Of a stretch of DNA of 64,000 nt, positions 49,230 through 59,286 are shown piece after piece; the stretch's first letter is position 1, and the number at the start of each line of letters is the position of its first letter. The stretch spans positions 1 to 64,000 of the forward strand of contig NZ_JAHSTT010000018.1 in assembly GCF_019145205.1 (NCBI RefSeq). The letters are read 5' to 3'. This stretch comes from Pseudomonas khavaziana. Lineage in GTDB: Bacteria > Pseudomonadota > Gammaproteobacteria > Pseudomonadales > Pseudomonadaceae. The notes under the pieces were generated by a model. The model was given only the letters and a program-made list of their open reading frames with translations, made no database searches and was not told the DNA's origin. The translations under genes and the position numbers were made by a program.

Positions 49230-51851
49230 ATGTATGCCTTACTGCAAATACCCGTTCACCGCGTCACTGCCTGGCTGTTCGCCAACCCCAGGTTACTGCT
49301 ATGGCTGGGCCTGCTCAGTACCTTATTGATGTCGGCAGAGGCCGCGCCACTGTTGTTTGACATCGAGGCGTTCGCCAGCGGCCTGTCCTCTTCGGCAGAT
49401 ATCTCACGTTTCAATACCAGCAACGTGTTGGCGCCGGGTGTCTATCGCATGGATGTGATGCTCAACGGGCAATCGATGGGACGCCGCGAGATCACCTTCG
49501 CCGCCCTTGCCGGACAGGACGACGCTCAGCCTTGCCTGAACGCTGCCGAGCTTGGCCAACTGGGGGTTTCTGTGCAGGCGCTGGGGGATAACACCGAGCA
49601 TGCCTGCCGGGATTTTGCCGAGTGGATCCCCATGGCCAGCAGCCGCGTCGATATCGAGACCCTGACCCTGGATGTCAGCATCCCCCAGGTCTATATCAAC
49701 CGCGCCGTGCGCGGCTCCGTTGACCCGTCTCAGTGGGACAACGGCATTGACGCCGCGCTGCTCAACTACAACTTCAGTGCCGCGACGGCGACGGCGGGCA
49801 CTGGTGAGGATCGTGGCTACCTGGGCCTCAACGGCGGTCTCAACCTGGGCGACTGGCGGCTACGCCATCAGGGTGGACAGGCATGGGCATCCGGTAGCGG
49901 CCTGGCACCTTATCAACACACCGCCACCTACCTGCAACGGCCCCTTGCCGCCTGGCGTTCACAGCTGACCGTCGGCGACAGTTTCAGCAGTGGCCAGATC
50001 CTCGACGGTGTGCGTGTACGCGGCATCACCCTGGCCACCGATGACCGCATGCTTGCCCAGTCTCAACAAGGCTATGCGCCTCAGGTGCGCGGCATTGCCG
50101 ACAGCAATGCAACCGTGACGGTGCGCCAGAACGGCTACACGCTTTACGAGACTACAGTGGCCCCAGGGCCGTTTGTCATCGATGACCTGTACCCCACCGG
50201 ATATGGCGGCGACCTGCACGTCAGCGTCACTGAGGTTGACGGCCGGCGCAGCACCTTCATCGTGCCATACTCCGTGGCGCCCTACCTGTTGCGTGACGGT
50301 GCCAGCCACTACAGCGCCACCCTGGGACAGTTGCAGCAACAGGGTGTCAGCGACGCCAGCCCTTTGATCTTCCAGGGTACGCTGCAGCATGGCCTGAGTG
50401 ATCGCCTGAGCGCCTATGGTGGCAGCACGTTTTCCCAAGGCTACGGCCAGGGCAAGGCCGGCCTGGCGATGAGTACCGCGATTGGCGCGTTCTCCCTCGA
50501 CAGCACCCACTCGCGCACCCAGGTACAGGGGCTGGGGGTCGTCGGAGGGCAAAGCTGGGGCCTGGCCTATAACAAGAACCTGCCGTTCTCGGGGACGCAC
50601 TTTGCGCTGGGTGCCTACCGTTTCTCCACGGCCGGTTACCTGAACCTGCCTGACGCGCTTAATGTGCGCGAACTGGCCCACCAAGGCGCAAGTATCAATA
50701 GTTACGCCAGGCAGAAAAGCCGCCTCGACCTGACAATCAGCCAACAGCTGGGCGCAGGCTCGCTGAGCCTGTATGGCAGTTCCATCGACTACTGGGCGGG
50801 CCGCCAAGGGCGCCAGACATCCTTCACCCTCAGTTACGCGGCCAATTGGAAGTCGCTCAACTGGAACCTCTCGGCGCAGCGCTCGCGCGTCAGTGAAACC
50901 CACCCATTGAGCGATCACGAGCGCAGCGACGAGATCTTTTTTGGCCGCTCCGCGCAGGCTGGGCGCGTGGATAATCACCTGGTGCTGACACTGTCCATGC
51001 CATTGGGCGTGGGAACGCGTGCGCCGACCTTGAGCAGTAGCCTGTCGCGCGATGCTGGCGATTCGCGCGGCAGCCAGCACCAGGTGGGGATCAATGGTGT
51101 GCTGGGCAACGCCGGTGAAGCCAACTACGGGCTGACCGGCAGCCGTGGCACCGGCCATCAGGAAGGCTCCAGCTTAAATGCCTACGCCGGCTATCGTAGC
51201 CGCGCTGCCAGCCTGAGGGCTGGCTATGCCCAGGCCCGCGACAGCGCGCAACTGTCCATGAGTGCCGACGGCGGGCTGATTGCCCACGAGGGTGGCGTGA
51301 CCTTTTCGCAGAATCTCGGTGAAGCCTCGGCGCTGGTGTATGCGCCGGATGCACAAGATGCCCGGCTCGGCAGCAGCGGGGCGCGTATCAATAAGCAGGG
51401 CTATGCGGTGCTGCCAGCCCTCAGGGCTTATCAGCGCAATGACGTGGATATCGATCCCGAGGGCATGCCCATGGATGTGGAACTCAAGGAATCGAGTCAC
51501 GCCGTGGTACCGACGCTGGGGGCGGTCTCACTGGTCAGGTTCGAGACCGTCAGTGGCCGTGCCGTGGTGATCAAGGCCACCCATATGAACGGCCAGCCGC
51601 TGCCATTTGCCGCCCAGGTGTTTGACGAGCGCGGCACCGAAATTGGTGTGATCGGCCAGGCGGGCAAGGCCTTTGTGCGCGGAGTCGCCGACCAGGGCCG
51701 GTTGACTGTGCGCTGGAATGCAGGGGCGGGTGACCAGTGCTTTATCCACTACCGTTTACCTCCGCGCAGGCCCGGGCAACGCCAGGAAAACGCGGACCAG
51801 TTGGTCAGCCAGTGTTCGGACCACGGCGGCGCGGACAAGGAGCGCAGCTGA
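49230..51851 (+). CDS. Fimbrial usher (second operon)
   Basis: 873 residues. It starts MYALLQIPVHRVTAW, then a hydrophobic signal region to AEAAP; mature LLFDIEAFASGLSSSADISRF. The N-domain, plug, pore and C-terminal domains resemble FimD/PapC; QQGYAPQVRGIADSNATVTVRQNGYTLYET is the conserved plug-side block and GDQCFIHYRLP the C-terminal Cys region. Its stop overlaps the second chaperone start (TGATG). Confidence 0.93.
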   Translation: MYALLQIPVHRVTAWLFANPRLLLWLGLLSTLLMSAEAAPLLFDIEAFASGLSSSADISRFNTSNVLAPGVYRMDVMLNGQSMGRREITFAALAGQDDAQPCLNAAELGQLGVSVQALGDNTEHACRDFAEWIPMASSRVDIETLTLDVSIPQVYINRAVRGSVDPSQWDNGIDAALLNYNFSAATATAGTGEDRGYLGLNGGLNLGDWRLRHQGGQAWASGSGLAPYQHTATYLQRPLAAWRSQLTVGDSFSSGQILDGVRVRGITLATDDRMLAQSQQGYAPQVRGIADSNATVTVRQNGYTLYETTVAPGPFVIDDLYPTGYGGDLHVSVTEVDGRRSTFIVPYSVAPYLLRDGASHYSATLGQLQQQGVSDASPLIFQGTLQHGLSDRLSAYGGSTFSQGYGQGKAGLAMSTAIGAFSLDSTHSRTQVQGLGVVGGQSWGLAYNKNLPFSGTHFALGAYRFSTAGYLNLPDALNVRELAHQGASINSYARQKSRLDLTISQQLGAGSLSLYGSSIDYWAGRQGRQTSFTLSYAANWKSLNWNLSAQRSRVSETHPLSDHERSDEIFFGRSAQAGRVDNHLVLTLSMPLGVGTRAPTLSSSLSRDAGDSRGSQHQVGINGVLGNAGEANYGLTGSRGTGHQEGSSLNAYAGYRSRAASLRAGYAQARDSAQLSMSADGGLIAHEGGVTFSQNLGEASALVYAPDAQDARLGSSGARINKQGYAVLPALRAYQRNDVDIDPEGMPMDVELKESSHAVVPTLGAVSLVRFETVSGRAVVIKATHMNGQPLPFAAQVFDERGTEIGVIGQAGKAFVRGVADQGRLTVRWNAGAGDQCFIHYRLPPRRPGQRQENADQLVSQCSDHGGADKERS

Positions 51852-52597
51852 TGAGCAAGCAACTGTTCAATACCATGCTCGGCCTCGTCCTGTCGGCACA
51901 GGCCGTACTGGCCCATGGGGAAATCGTCATTGACCGCACCCGCATCATTTATACAGCCAGCGCACCGGGAGTGACGGTCAACCTGCGCAATGAAGCCGAC
52001 GGCCCGCGATTGGTCCAGGTGTGGATTGATGCGGGCGACCCGCAAGTCGTGCCTGAATTGAGTGATGTGCCCTTTACAGTCACGCCGCCGATCCTGCGCC
52101 TGGATGCCGGCCAGCGCCGCGCATTGCGGGTGATGTACCACGCACCTCAAGGCAAGGCTATTGCCGCGTCTCAAGAGTCGGTGTACTGGCTGAATGTGCT
52201 GGGGATCAGGCCGTCTGTCGACACCGGCAACCAGCTCCAATTTGCCTTTCGCACACGGATCAAGCTGTTCCTGCGCCCGGACGCCTTGCCAGGCCAGGCC
52301 CAGCAGGCGGTGGGAAGGTTGCAGTGGCACCTGGCGGACGACGGCGCGGTGCAGGTGCGCAACCCGAGCGCCTTCCATGTGAGTCTTTCCAGCGTGTTAC
52401 TGACCATCGACGGGCTGGAGTATTGCAGTGAAGACCCGCCGATGCTGTTGCCGCAGTCGGTTGCCCGCATCCTGTTGAAGGGCCGGGCGCCGACGGGGCA
52501 GGGGACGGGCGCGGTGCGTTTTACCACCCTGGATGACCATGGCACGACACGCGAGCACACGGCGGTTGTTGGCCGCAGTAAGGAGTTGGCGCTATGA
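51851..52597 (+). CDS. Fimbrial chaperone 2 (second operon)
   Basis: 248 residues. Signal peptide to HGE; EIVIDRTRIIYTASAPGVTVNLRNE and VYWLNVLGI are chaperone signatures. A second chaperone after the usher is the CupB arrangement (subunit, chaperone, usher, chaperone, adhesin). It may serve the adhesin specifically. Overlaps both neighbours' ends. Confidence 0.88.
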   Translation: MSKQLFNTMLGLVLSAQAVLAHGEIVIDRTRIIYTASAPGVTVNLRNEADGPRLVQVWIDAGDPQVVPELSDVPFTVTPPILRLDAGQRRALRVMYHAPQGKAIAASQESVYWLNVLGIRPSVDTGNQLQFAFRTRIKLFLRPDALPGQAQQAVGRLQWHLADDGAVQVRNPSAFHVSLSSVLLTIDGLEYCSEDPPMLLPQSVARILLKGRAPTGQGTGAVRFTTLDDHGTTREHTAVVGRSKELAL

Positions 52598-53661
52598 ACG
52601 GTGTTCAATTGTTTCTGAGCAGGCTTTTACCGATTGGCGCGTGCCTGGGTGCTTGCGCATTCACCATGGACGCACAGGCGCATTTCAATGCAGGCGTCTG
52701 TACCCCGCAAGCCCCCGTGACGCTGTCTTTCCCACCCATCACCTTGCCTGACAACCTGCAAGTGGGCGAGGCGATTGGCTACCCGAGCGGTTATGACTTT
52801 GCCAGCAATGGCTTTGTCATGCAGTGTCGCTACACCGACTGGCCATTGTTGCAGCCGGTGTCGGCCAACCTCAGCGTGGTCAATTCGCCGGCAACCGGCA
52901 TGACGTTCAACGCCAATGGGCTGACGTTGCCCGTCTACGCGACCAGCTATCCTGGCGTCGGATTCGTCATGATGGCCGGGGACCCGTCCCGGGATTTTAA
53001 AGTCATCACCCACACCGGCGTCACGCTGTTGGACGCCAAGCACAACAAACCCAATGGCTGGGGCCTGCAAGGGCGCGTATACCTGGTGGCAACGGGCCCG
53101 ATCACGTCGGGTACCCTCCCTGGAAACACAGTCGCCAGGTATGTGCTCACCAACGTCAGTATCGAAAGCCCCGGCGCTGGCTCGGTCAACTTTGCCGATA
53201 CGGTGATACTGCCGCCGCAAAAACCGACTTGCCGGGTGACCACGCCGTCGCTTGCAATGCCGCTGGGGCTGGTGCCCAACCGCGACTTCAAGGGAGTGGG
53301 CAGCCACGCCGGCAGCGTCAATCGCAACATAACCCTGGACTGTGCCGGCGGCACCGGTGGCAACCTCGATGTCTGGATCACCGTGACGGACCAGACAGAC
53401 CCCGGCAATCGCAGTAACCAGTTGTCGCTGACCCGCGACTCGGGCGCCCGTGGCGTCGCCCTGCAACTGCTCAGTGGCGACCGGTTGGTGAGCTACGGTC
53501 CCGATGCCTCCGGCGTGGGCAACCCGAACCAATGGCAGGTCGCAAGCACGGGCAACGGTACCCTGACGATTCCCTTGACCGCCCGCTACGTTCAAACCGC
53601 ATCGACCATCAAGCCCGGGACCGCCAACGGCCTGGCCTCGTTTACCCTGAGTTACCGGTGA
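52594..53661 (+). CDS. Fimbrial tip adhesin (second operon)
   Basis: 355 residues. Signal peptide (to DAQA); N-terminal domain (30-210) with Cys in GVCTPQ and MQCRYTD, then a pilin domain (about 215-355) from PTCRVTTPSLAMPLGLV, Cys in LDCAGG, and a terminal ASFTLSYR strand. This two-domain plan matches tip adhesins. The stop overlaps the convergent LysR gene by 10 bases. Confidence 0.85.
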   Translation: MNGVQLFLSRLLPIGACLGACAFTMDAQAHFNAGVCTPQAPVTLSFPPITLPDNLQVGEAIGYPSGYDFASNGFVMQCRYTDWPLLQPVSANLSVVNSPATGMTFNANGLTLPVYATSYPGVGFVMMAGDPSRDFKVITHTGVTLLDAKHNKPNGWGLQGRVYLVATGPITSGTLPGNTVARYVLTNVSIESPGAGSVNFADTVILPPQKPTCRVTTPSLAMPLGLVPNRDFKGVGSHAGSVNRNITLDCAGGTGGNLDVWITVTDQTDPGNRSNQLSLTRDSGARGVALQLLSGDRLVSYGPDASGVGNPNQWQVASTGNGTLTIPLTARYVQTASTIKPGTANGLASFTLSYR

Positions 53662-54539
53662 GTTGCGGGATCGGGGTACAGCGTTTGCGCCAGCGTGATA
53701 AACGCCAGGGTAGCGGGTGAGGCCTGGCGCCGATCCAGCACCGCCAGACCAATGCGCCGCCGTACGCTCGGCGACAAGGGGCGGGCAAGGTAGCGCGGGT
53801 GGGCATAGGTCGGCAGTGAGCCCTGGGCCACGATGCTCAGGCCGTCGCCGCGGCTGACCGCCTCCAAGGTGCTGAGCAACTGGGTGCAGCGATACCGCAC
53901 TTTGGGCTGCAGCTGCGCTTCATCGAACAAACGCGTGACCAGCTCTGAGGAGCCTGCCTCGGTAAGGATGAACGGGTCATCGCACAACGCATGCAGGGGC
54001 ACCGCAGTGCTTGCCGCCAAGGCATGGTCGACCGGTATCAGCGCCACCAGTTGGTCTTCGAGCAGGGCCACGGTGTCGAAGCGGTCCTGCTCCAGTACCA
54101 CGAAGCCCACATCCACCCGGCGCTGATCCAGCCATTGGATGACCTGTCGGTCTGGTCCTTCGTCCACATGCACCTCGATACCCGGGTAGTCCCGGCGAAA
54201 ATGGCTGAGGATAGTCGGCAGCAAGTGGTTCGAAGCGGTTGGCCCGAACGAGCCTATGCGCAGCGTGCCGCGCTTCATCCCGCGGGCATCTGCGGCTTCC
54301 TGTTGCAAGGTATTGGCCAGGCCCAGCATGCCCCGCGCCCGCCCGAGCAACTGCTCGCCGATATCACTCAGTTCCACCAGGGTCTGATGACGGCGAAACA
54401 GCTCCACCCCCAGCTCCTGCTCCAGGGCCTTGATCGCATGGGACACGGCCGACTGGCTGATACCCAGGCGATGCGCCGCGCTGGTGAAGCCGCGTAGTTC
54501 GGCAACCAGTGAGAAGATCTCCAGCTGGGTCAGGGTCAT
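53652..54539 (-). CDS. LysR family regulator
   Basis: 295 residues. N-terminal winged helix (MTLTQLEIFSLVAELRGFTSAAHRLGISQSAVSHAIKAL), then a periplasmic-binding-like effector domain from about 90. Divergent from the DMT transporter at 54617 with 77 bases between, so it likely controls that gene. Ligand unknown. Confidence 0.9.
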   Translation of the reverse strand: MTLTQLEIFSLVAELRGFTSAAHRLGISQSAVSHAIKALEQELGVELFRRHQTLVELSDIGEQLLGRARGMLGLANTLQQEAADARGMKRGTLRIGSFGPTASNHLLPTILSHFRRDYPGIEVHVDEGPDRQVIQWLDQRRVDVGFVVLEQDRFDTVALLEDQLVALIPVDHALAASTAVPLHALCDDPFILTEAGSSELVTRLFDEAQLQPKVRYRCTQLLSTLEAVSRGDGLSIVAQGSLPTYAHPRYLARPLSPSVRRRIGLAVLDRRQASPATLAFITLAQTLYPDPATHR

Positions 54540-54616
54540 GAGTAAAGCCTCATTTTACGATGACTGATCATTAGCCAAAGAATAACGCCATCCTCTCTCA
54601 CGTTGAGCACATTCTT

Positions 54617-55540
54617 ATGCATCCTGCCCGCGAAGGCCTTACTTACCTGAAGCTGGCCGCTGTCACCATGATCTGGGGCGGGACTTTCGTCGCCGGGCGC
54701 TTTCTGGCCGATCAAGTGGACCCGCTGCTCGCGGCCTGCCTGCGGTTTATCCTGGCCAGCCTGGCGCTGCTGCTGTTCCTGGCCTGCGCACGGATCCCCC
54801 TGGCTCGCCCGAGTACGAGACAAATGGCACGGCTGATGCTGCTGGGGTTATGCGGCATCTTTTTCTACAACCTGTGTTTTTTCTATGGGCTGCACTACAT
54901 CAATGCGTCGCGGGCGTCCTTGATCGTGGCATTGAACCCCGCAGTGATTGGCCTGGCGTCCTGGTTGCTGTTCAAGGAACGCCTGGGGCGGGCCAAGTGG
55001 CTGGGCATCGGGCTGTGCCTGCTGGGGGCGGCAGTGGTGATCGTGAGCCGCAATCCCAACCTCATGCAGGGGGCGCGCAACGCCTGGGTCGGTGATCTGT
55101 TGATCCTGGGTTGCGTAATCGCCTGGGGCGCCTATTCGCTGCTGTCCCGGGAACTCAACCAGACATTGGGACCGGTGCAAACCGTCACTTGGTCGGTGCT
55201 CTGGGGTACGCTGATGTTGACCCTTGCTACCCTCGCCACCGGTCGGCTGACGCTGCAAGGTTTCAGTGCGCTGCAGCTGGCGCAGTGGTACAGCCTGCTG
55301 TACCTGGGTGTGCTGGGTTCGGCCCTGGCCTATATTGGTTATTACGACGGCATCCGGCGAATCGGTGCAACCCGCTCCGGCGTGTTCATCGCCCTCAACC
55401 CACTGACGGCAGTGATGTGTGGCGCGCTGTTGCTGGACGAAGCCTTGACGGCGCCGATGCTGGCAGGTGGCGCCGTGATCCTGCTGGGCATCTACTTGTG
55501 CAATAAACCCCTTGCACAGGGCAGGGCGACGGGGATTTGA
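54617..55540 (+). CDS. EamA/DMT family transporter
   Basis: 307 residues with ten membrane segments in two EamA repeats (LAAVTMIWGGTFVAGRF..., GDLLILGCVIAWGAYSLLSREL...). Inner-membrane exporter of metabolites; the substrate cannot be told. Paired with the divergent LysR gene. Confidence 0.9.
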   Translation: MHPAREGLTYLKLAAVTMIWGGTFVAGRFLADQVDPLLAACLRFILASLALLLFLACARIPLARPSTRQMARLMLLGLCGIFFYNLCFFYGLHYINASRASLIVALNPAVIGLASWLLFKERLGRAKWLGIGLCLLGAAVVIVSRNPNLMQGARNAWVGDLLILGCVIAWGAYSLLSRELNQTLGPVQTVTWSVLWGTLMLTLATLATGRLTLQGFSALQLAQWYSLLYLGVLGSALAYIGYYDGIRRIGATRSGVFIALNPLTAVMCGALLLDEALTAPMLAGGAVILLGIYLCNKPLAQGRATGI

Positions 55541-55786
55541 TAAGAGTACGGACAAACCTGTTTACGCTGTGTAGAATCGATTTACGCATACAAGAATATG
55601 GACTTGCGCTCACGCAAGCCTCGGCCGTCAGAGACTGATGACACCATGAAGCTACTTGGCTCCCCCCTCATCTTTGGTGACTTCCTCGCCCGCAGCGTGC
55701 GAGGCCTCTCCTGCGCGCCACCTTCGGACCTCATCCTTGCTTGCAACTAAACAATTGCTACCCACAAGAATGATGAGGCACCGAAC

Positions 55787-56863
55787 ATGACCGACCAATA
55801 CGAAAACCCCATGGGCCTGATGGGCTTTGAATTTATCGAATTCGCCTCGCCCACCCCGGGTACGCTGGAGCCGATCTTTGAGATCATGGGCTTCACCAAG
55901 GTGGCGACCCACCGTTCCAAGGATGTGCACCTGTATCGCCAGGGCGAGATCAACCTGATCCTCAATAACGAACCGGGCAGCCTGGCGGCCTACTTTGCGG
56001 CCGAACACGGCCCGTCGGTGTGCGGCATGGCGTTTCGCGTCAAGGATTCGCAGCAGGCCTACAACCGTGCCCTCGAACTGGGGGCCCAGCCGATCCACAT
56101 CGAAACCGGCCCGATGGAGCTGAACCTGCCGGCGATCAAAGGCATCGGCGGTTCGCCGTTGTACCTGATTGACCGTTTCGGCGAAGGCAACTCGATCTAT
56201 GACATCGACTTCGTCTACCTCGAAGGTGTTGACCGCAACCCGGTCGGCGCCGGCCTCAAGGTCATCGACCACCTGACCCATAACGTCTATCGCGGCCGGA
56301 TGATCTACTGGGCCAATTTCTACGAGAAGCTGTTCAACTTCCGTGAAGCGCGTTATTTCGATATCAAGGGCGAATACACCGGCCTGACCTCCAAGGCCAT
56401 GAGCGCGCCGGACGGCAAGATCCGCATCCCGTTGAACGAAGAATCCTCCAAGGGCGCCGGGCAGATCGAAGAGTTCCTGATGCAGTTCAACGGCGAGGGC
56501 ATCCAGCACGTAGCATTCCTCACCGACGACCTGGTCAAGACCTGGGACGCGCTGAAGAAGATCGGTATGCGCTTCATGACCGCGCCGCCAGACACTTACT
56601 ACGAAATGCTTGAGGGCCGCCTGCCAAACCACGGTGAGCCGGTCGACCAGCTGCAATCGCGTGGCATCTTGCTGGATGGTTCGTCGGTCGCCGGTGACAA
56701 GCGCCTGCTGCTGCAGATTTTCTCGGAAACCCTGATGGGGCCGGTGTTCTTTGAATTTATCCAGCGCAAAGGCGACGATGGGTTCGGCGAGGGCAACTTC
56801 AAGGCGCTTTTCGAGTCGATTGAGCGTGATCAGGTTCGTCGTGGTGTACTGACCGCCGACTGA
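55787..56863 (+). CDS. hppD: 4-hydroxyphenylpyruvate dioxygenase
   Basis: 358 residues, the bacterial size. Iron enzyme converting 4-hydroxyphenylpyruvate to homogentisate in tyrosine catabolism and pyomelanin formation. Metal ligands are in DHLTHNVYRG, GIQHVAFLTDD and GPVFFEFIQRKGDDGFGEGNF; the C-terminal helix NFKALFESIERDQVRRGVL is typical. Single gene with its own terminator. The 246-bp upstream gap has a -10-like TAGAAT near 55573 and a short ORF of doubtful status at 55646. Confidence 0.95.
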   Translation: MTDQYENPMGLMGFEFIEFASPTPGTLEPIFEIMGFTKVATHRSKDVHLYRQGEINLILNNEPGSLAAYFAAEHGPSVCGMAFRVKDSQQAYNRALELGAQPIHIETGPMELNLPAIKGIGGSPLYLIDRFGEGNSIYDIDFVYLEGVDRNPVGAGLKVIDHLTHNVYRGRMIYWANFYEKLFNFREARYFDIKGEYTGLTSKAMSAPDGKIRIPLNEESSKGAGQIEEFLMQFNGEGIQHVAFLTDDLVKTWDALKKIGMRFMTAPPDTYYEMLEGRLPNHGEPVDQLQSRGILLDGSSVAGDKRLLLQIFSETLMGPVFFEFIQRKGDDGFGEGNFKALFESIERDQVRRGVLTAD

Positions 56864-56878
56864 CTCACTGAATAAGCA

Positions 56879-56906
56879 AAAAGCCCGGGTTTATACCGGG
56901 CTTTTT
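56879..56906 (+). terminator. hppD terminator
   Basis: AAAGCCCGG-(7 bases)-CCGGGCTTTTT. Confidence 0.9.
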
Positions 56907-57028
56907 CGTGTGTGTTGCATCGAGTTGCAATTTAGCGACGGTCAAACGGGAACAGATGTTTCACCAAATATCACATAAGGGCCGGGCGTAGGAAAAAACC
57001 TGCACCCTAATCTAGACGAGGCCCTCAT

Positions 57029-58264
57029 ATGAATTTGCGTATTCCTACTCGTACTACTCATCTGCCAAGGTTAGGCGCTCAGATCCTACCGCCGCAGCCT
57101 CGCCCCGTTGGCAATGTCCGCTCGACCAATGAAGGGGATCCGATCGATGTGGCGCGAAAGCGTTTCCTCGACGAAGGTGAATTACAGCACCTCAATGGTG
57201 ATTTAACTGCCGACGAGCATCAGTTGATAAAGGCGGTGGTGAATCCAGACAAACCGGGGGCTCCTTTCGTGAGTGTCTCGACTTTTGCCGTCGATGGCGC
57301 TCAATCCCAAGACATGATGGTGATCAAGCGCGTGCCTGTAACGGAAGGGATGACTAATTTCATCGTGTATATGCCGGAGGATGAAGTCATGTCGTTCCAC
57401 ACGTTCGAAACCGCTGAAGAGATGACTGAATGGGTTAGGAATATGGCCCAAGACCCTGCCGAACTAGACCGATTAGCCGGGCACTTCTCTCACCCTGAAG
57501 CTCCCGGGCAGGAGGAGCGGGTCAGGGAGCAACTAAAGGAGTTTGGCAAGGATAATCAATCCAGCGTTGCGGTGGGAAGTTTTGGTCGAGAGCGCGATGA
57601 TATTTTCGCGCGCTTGAACAGGGATGTAACGGTTCCGCCAGTGGAGGTCAACGGGCTATTCAACACCAGGCTTTTCAACCTCGCTTCCGATGGCAAAGCG
57701 ACCTATGTCGGTACACGGGAGGATGGAGAACATGTCGTATATGATTACGATGCTTATGGGAACTTTCGTGGTGGCAGTGAGGACGGTTATTACTTCGTGA
57801 AAGACGGGCTGAACAGTAAAGAACCGCTCGGCGATCCCAGTTCAGAGTCCCCCGAAGAGTTCGCCAAACAGCATGTCGCGCGCCAGGCTCTGGAAAAGGC
57901 GGGACCTAATGACCTGAGTGACTTCTGGGCCTACCTCGTCAAGCAGCTCAGAAACCCGGGGCACGGTATAGGGACTGCATTGAAACAGTTTGGTGTTCCT
58001 GACGATATAGCCAATTCCATCGAAGAAATCGTGAAAAACCCCGTCACAGGAACGCTGCTTGAGCTGAACCACGACAATCGGCTCGGCAATGTGTTTGGTG
58101 TTGAGAAAGAGATGATGGATCAACACTTGGAAAATTTCGGTAATGAGGTCCAGAGCAATATCCCCCGCTACGGCACAGCGAGGGAAAACCTGAATACCTT
58201 AGCCGACGTCATCGAGAGCGTGGTCGGTACGTCCGAAGAGTTCACGACTCAGGTAATGACCTGA
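57029..58264 (+). CDS. Dermonecrotic-toxin-like (DUF6543-related) protein
   Basis: 411 residues, acidic, no signal peptide or membrane helix. The segment 70-150 (VNPDKPGAPFVSVSTFAVDG, then FIVYMPEDEVMSFHTFETAEEMTEW) resembles the N-terminal DUF6543 domain of large Pseudomonas dermonecrotic-toxin-like proteins, which are usually over 1000 residues. The second half has FNTRLFNLASDGKATYVGTREDGEHVVYDYDAYGNF and a helical tail. It could be a short family member, a degraded one, or a type III/VI effector; this is inference. No partner gene adjoins it. Confidence 0.5.
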   Translation: MNLRIPTRTTHLPRLGAQILPPQPRPVGNVRSTNEGDPIDVARKRFLDEGELQHLNGDLTADEHQLIKAVVNPDKPGAPFVSVSTFAVDGAQSQDMMVIKRVPVTEGMTNFIVYMPEDEVMSFHTFETAEEMTEWVRNMAQDPAELDRLAGHFSHPEAPGQEERVREQLKEFGKDNQSSVAVGSFGRERDDIFARLNRDVTVPPVEVNGLFNTRLFNLASDGKATYVGTREDGEHVVYDYDAYGNFRGGSEDGYYFVKDGLNSKEPLGDPSSESPEEFAKQHVARQALEKAGPNDLSDFWAYLVKQLRNPGHGIGTALKQFGVPDDIANSIEEIVKNPVTGTLLELNHDNRLGNVFGVEKEMMDQHLENFGNEVQSNIPRYGTARENLNTLADVIESVVGTSEEFTTQVMT

Positions 58265-58333
58265 GGCCATCCCCCTGCAGTACGGAAGGGGTACGGATAC
58301 CCCCGCAACCGGCACCCATTCCCAGTCTTTTAC

Positions 58334-59215
58334 TCAAACCCGACGTTGACGCACCAAATGCTTGAACCCCTCATATACCAGCACCATCACCGCCAGCCAG
58401 ATGGGAATGTAAGTCAGCCATTGGTCACCCTTGATGCCTTCTCCCAGCAATAGCGCCACCACCAGCAGTAACACCGGCTCCACGTAACTGAGCAGCCCGA
58501 ACAAGCTGAATGCGAGCAAGCGACTGGCAATGATATAGCTCACCAGCGCCGAGGCACTGATCAAACCCAGCATCGGAATCAATGCATACAGCCTGGGGTG
58601 CACATCGAGCACGGCAAATCCCTGTTCGCCGCTCTGCACAAACCACCAAGCCACTGGCAGCATCAGCGCCATGTCCAGCCACAAGCCACCCAAGTGATCG
58701 GTGCTCAGGTACTTGCGCACAACGAAATACACTGGGTAACCGATGATCACCACCAGGGTCGCCCAGGAAAAACCACCGGCCTGATACAGCTCATTCAAAA
58801 CGCCGAGCGCGGCCAGCACCACCGCAATCTGCTGCAGCCGCGACAAGCGTTCGCCGTACACCAAGCGCCCCGTCAGCACCATGGTCAGCGGCAACAGGAA
58901 ATACCCCACCGATACATCCAGGCTGCGTCCATTCAGCGGCGCCCACATGAACAGCCACAATTGCACGCCCAGCAAGGCCGAAGAGGCCAGCCCCCCCCCG
59001 ATCAGGCGCGGCTTGGTCGTGAGCATGCGCAGCAGCTCCCACACCCGTCGCCATTCACCGCTGACGATCATGAATACCGTCATGCAGGGCACGGTCAGCA
59101 ACATTCGCCAGCCGAAAATCTCCAGGCCGCTCAAGGGCGTGAGCAGCGACGTGAAGTAATACATCACGGCAAACAACACCGAGGCCAATACCGATAACAC
59201 TACACCTTTAGACAC
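58334..59215 (-). CDS. rarD: RarD-type EamA transporter
   Basis: 293 residues, ten membrane helices. MSKGVVLSVLASVLFAVMYYFTSLLTPLSGLEIFGWRMLLTVPCM and the later SYVEPVLLLVVALLLGE match the RarD branch of the DMT family. Substrate unknown. Upstream flank carries a degenerate REP pair. Confidence 0.88.
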   Translation of the reverse strand: MSKGVVLSVLASVLFAVMYYFTSLLTPLSGLEIFGWRMLLTVPCMTVFMIVSGEWRRVWELLRMLTTKPRLIGGGLASSALLGVQLWLFMWAPLNGRSLDVSVGYFLLPLTMVLTGRLVYGERLSRLQQIAVVLAALGVLNELYQAGGFSWATLVVIIGYPVYFVVRKYLSTDHLGGLWLDMALMLPVAWWFVQSGEQGFAVLDVHPRLYALIPMLGLISASALVSYIIASRLLAFSLFGLLSYVEPVLLLVVALLLGEGIKGDQWLTYIPIWLAVMVLVYEGFKHLVRQRRV

Positions 59216-59286
59216 GCTGTCCTCGCGAAAGCCGATTCATATCCAGTTCCAAGGGCGGAGTATGGCGGTTTTTGCGAGAAATAGAA

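Noticed and set aside
55570..55592. PhhR-type box (TGTA...TTTAC) upstream of hppD
   Set aside because: Half-sites are one base too close for the TGTAAA-N6-TTTACA pattern and imperfect; too weak to annotate.
55646..55750. 34-codon ORF upstream of hppD as leader peptide
   Set aside because: Very weak ribosome site, no hairpins in a regulatory arrangement, and no recognisable similarity.
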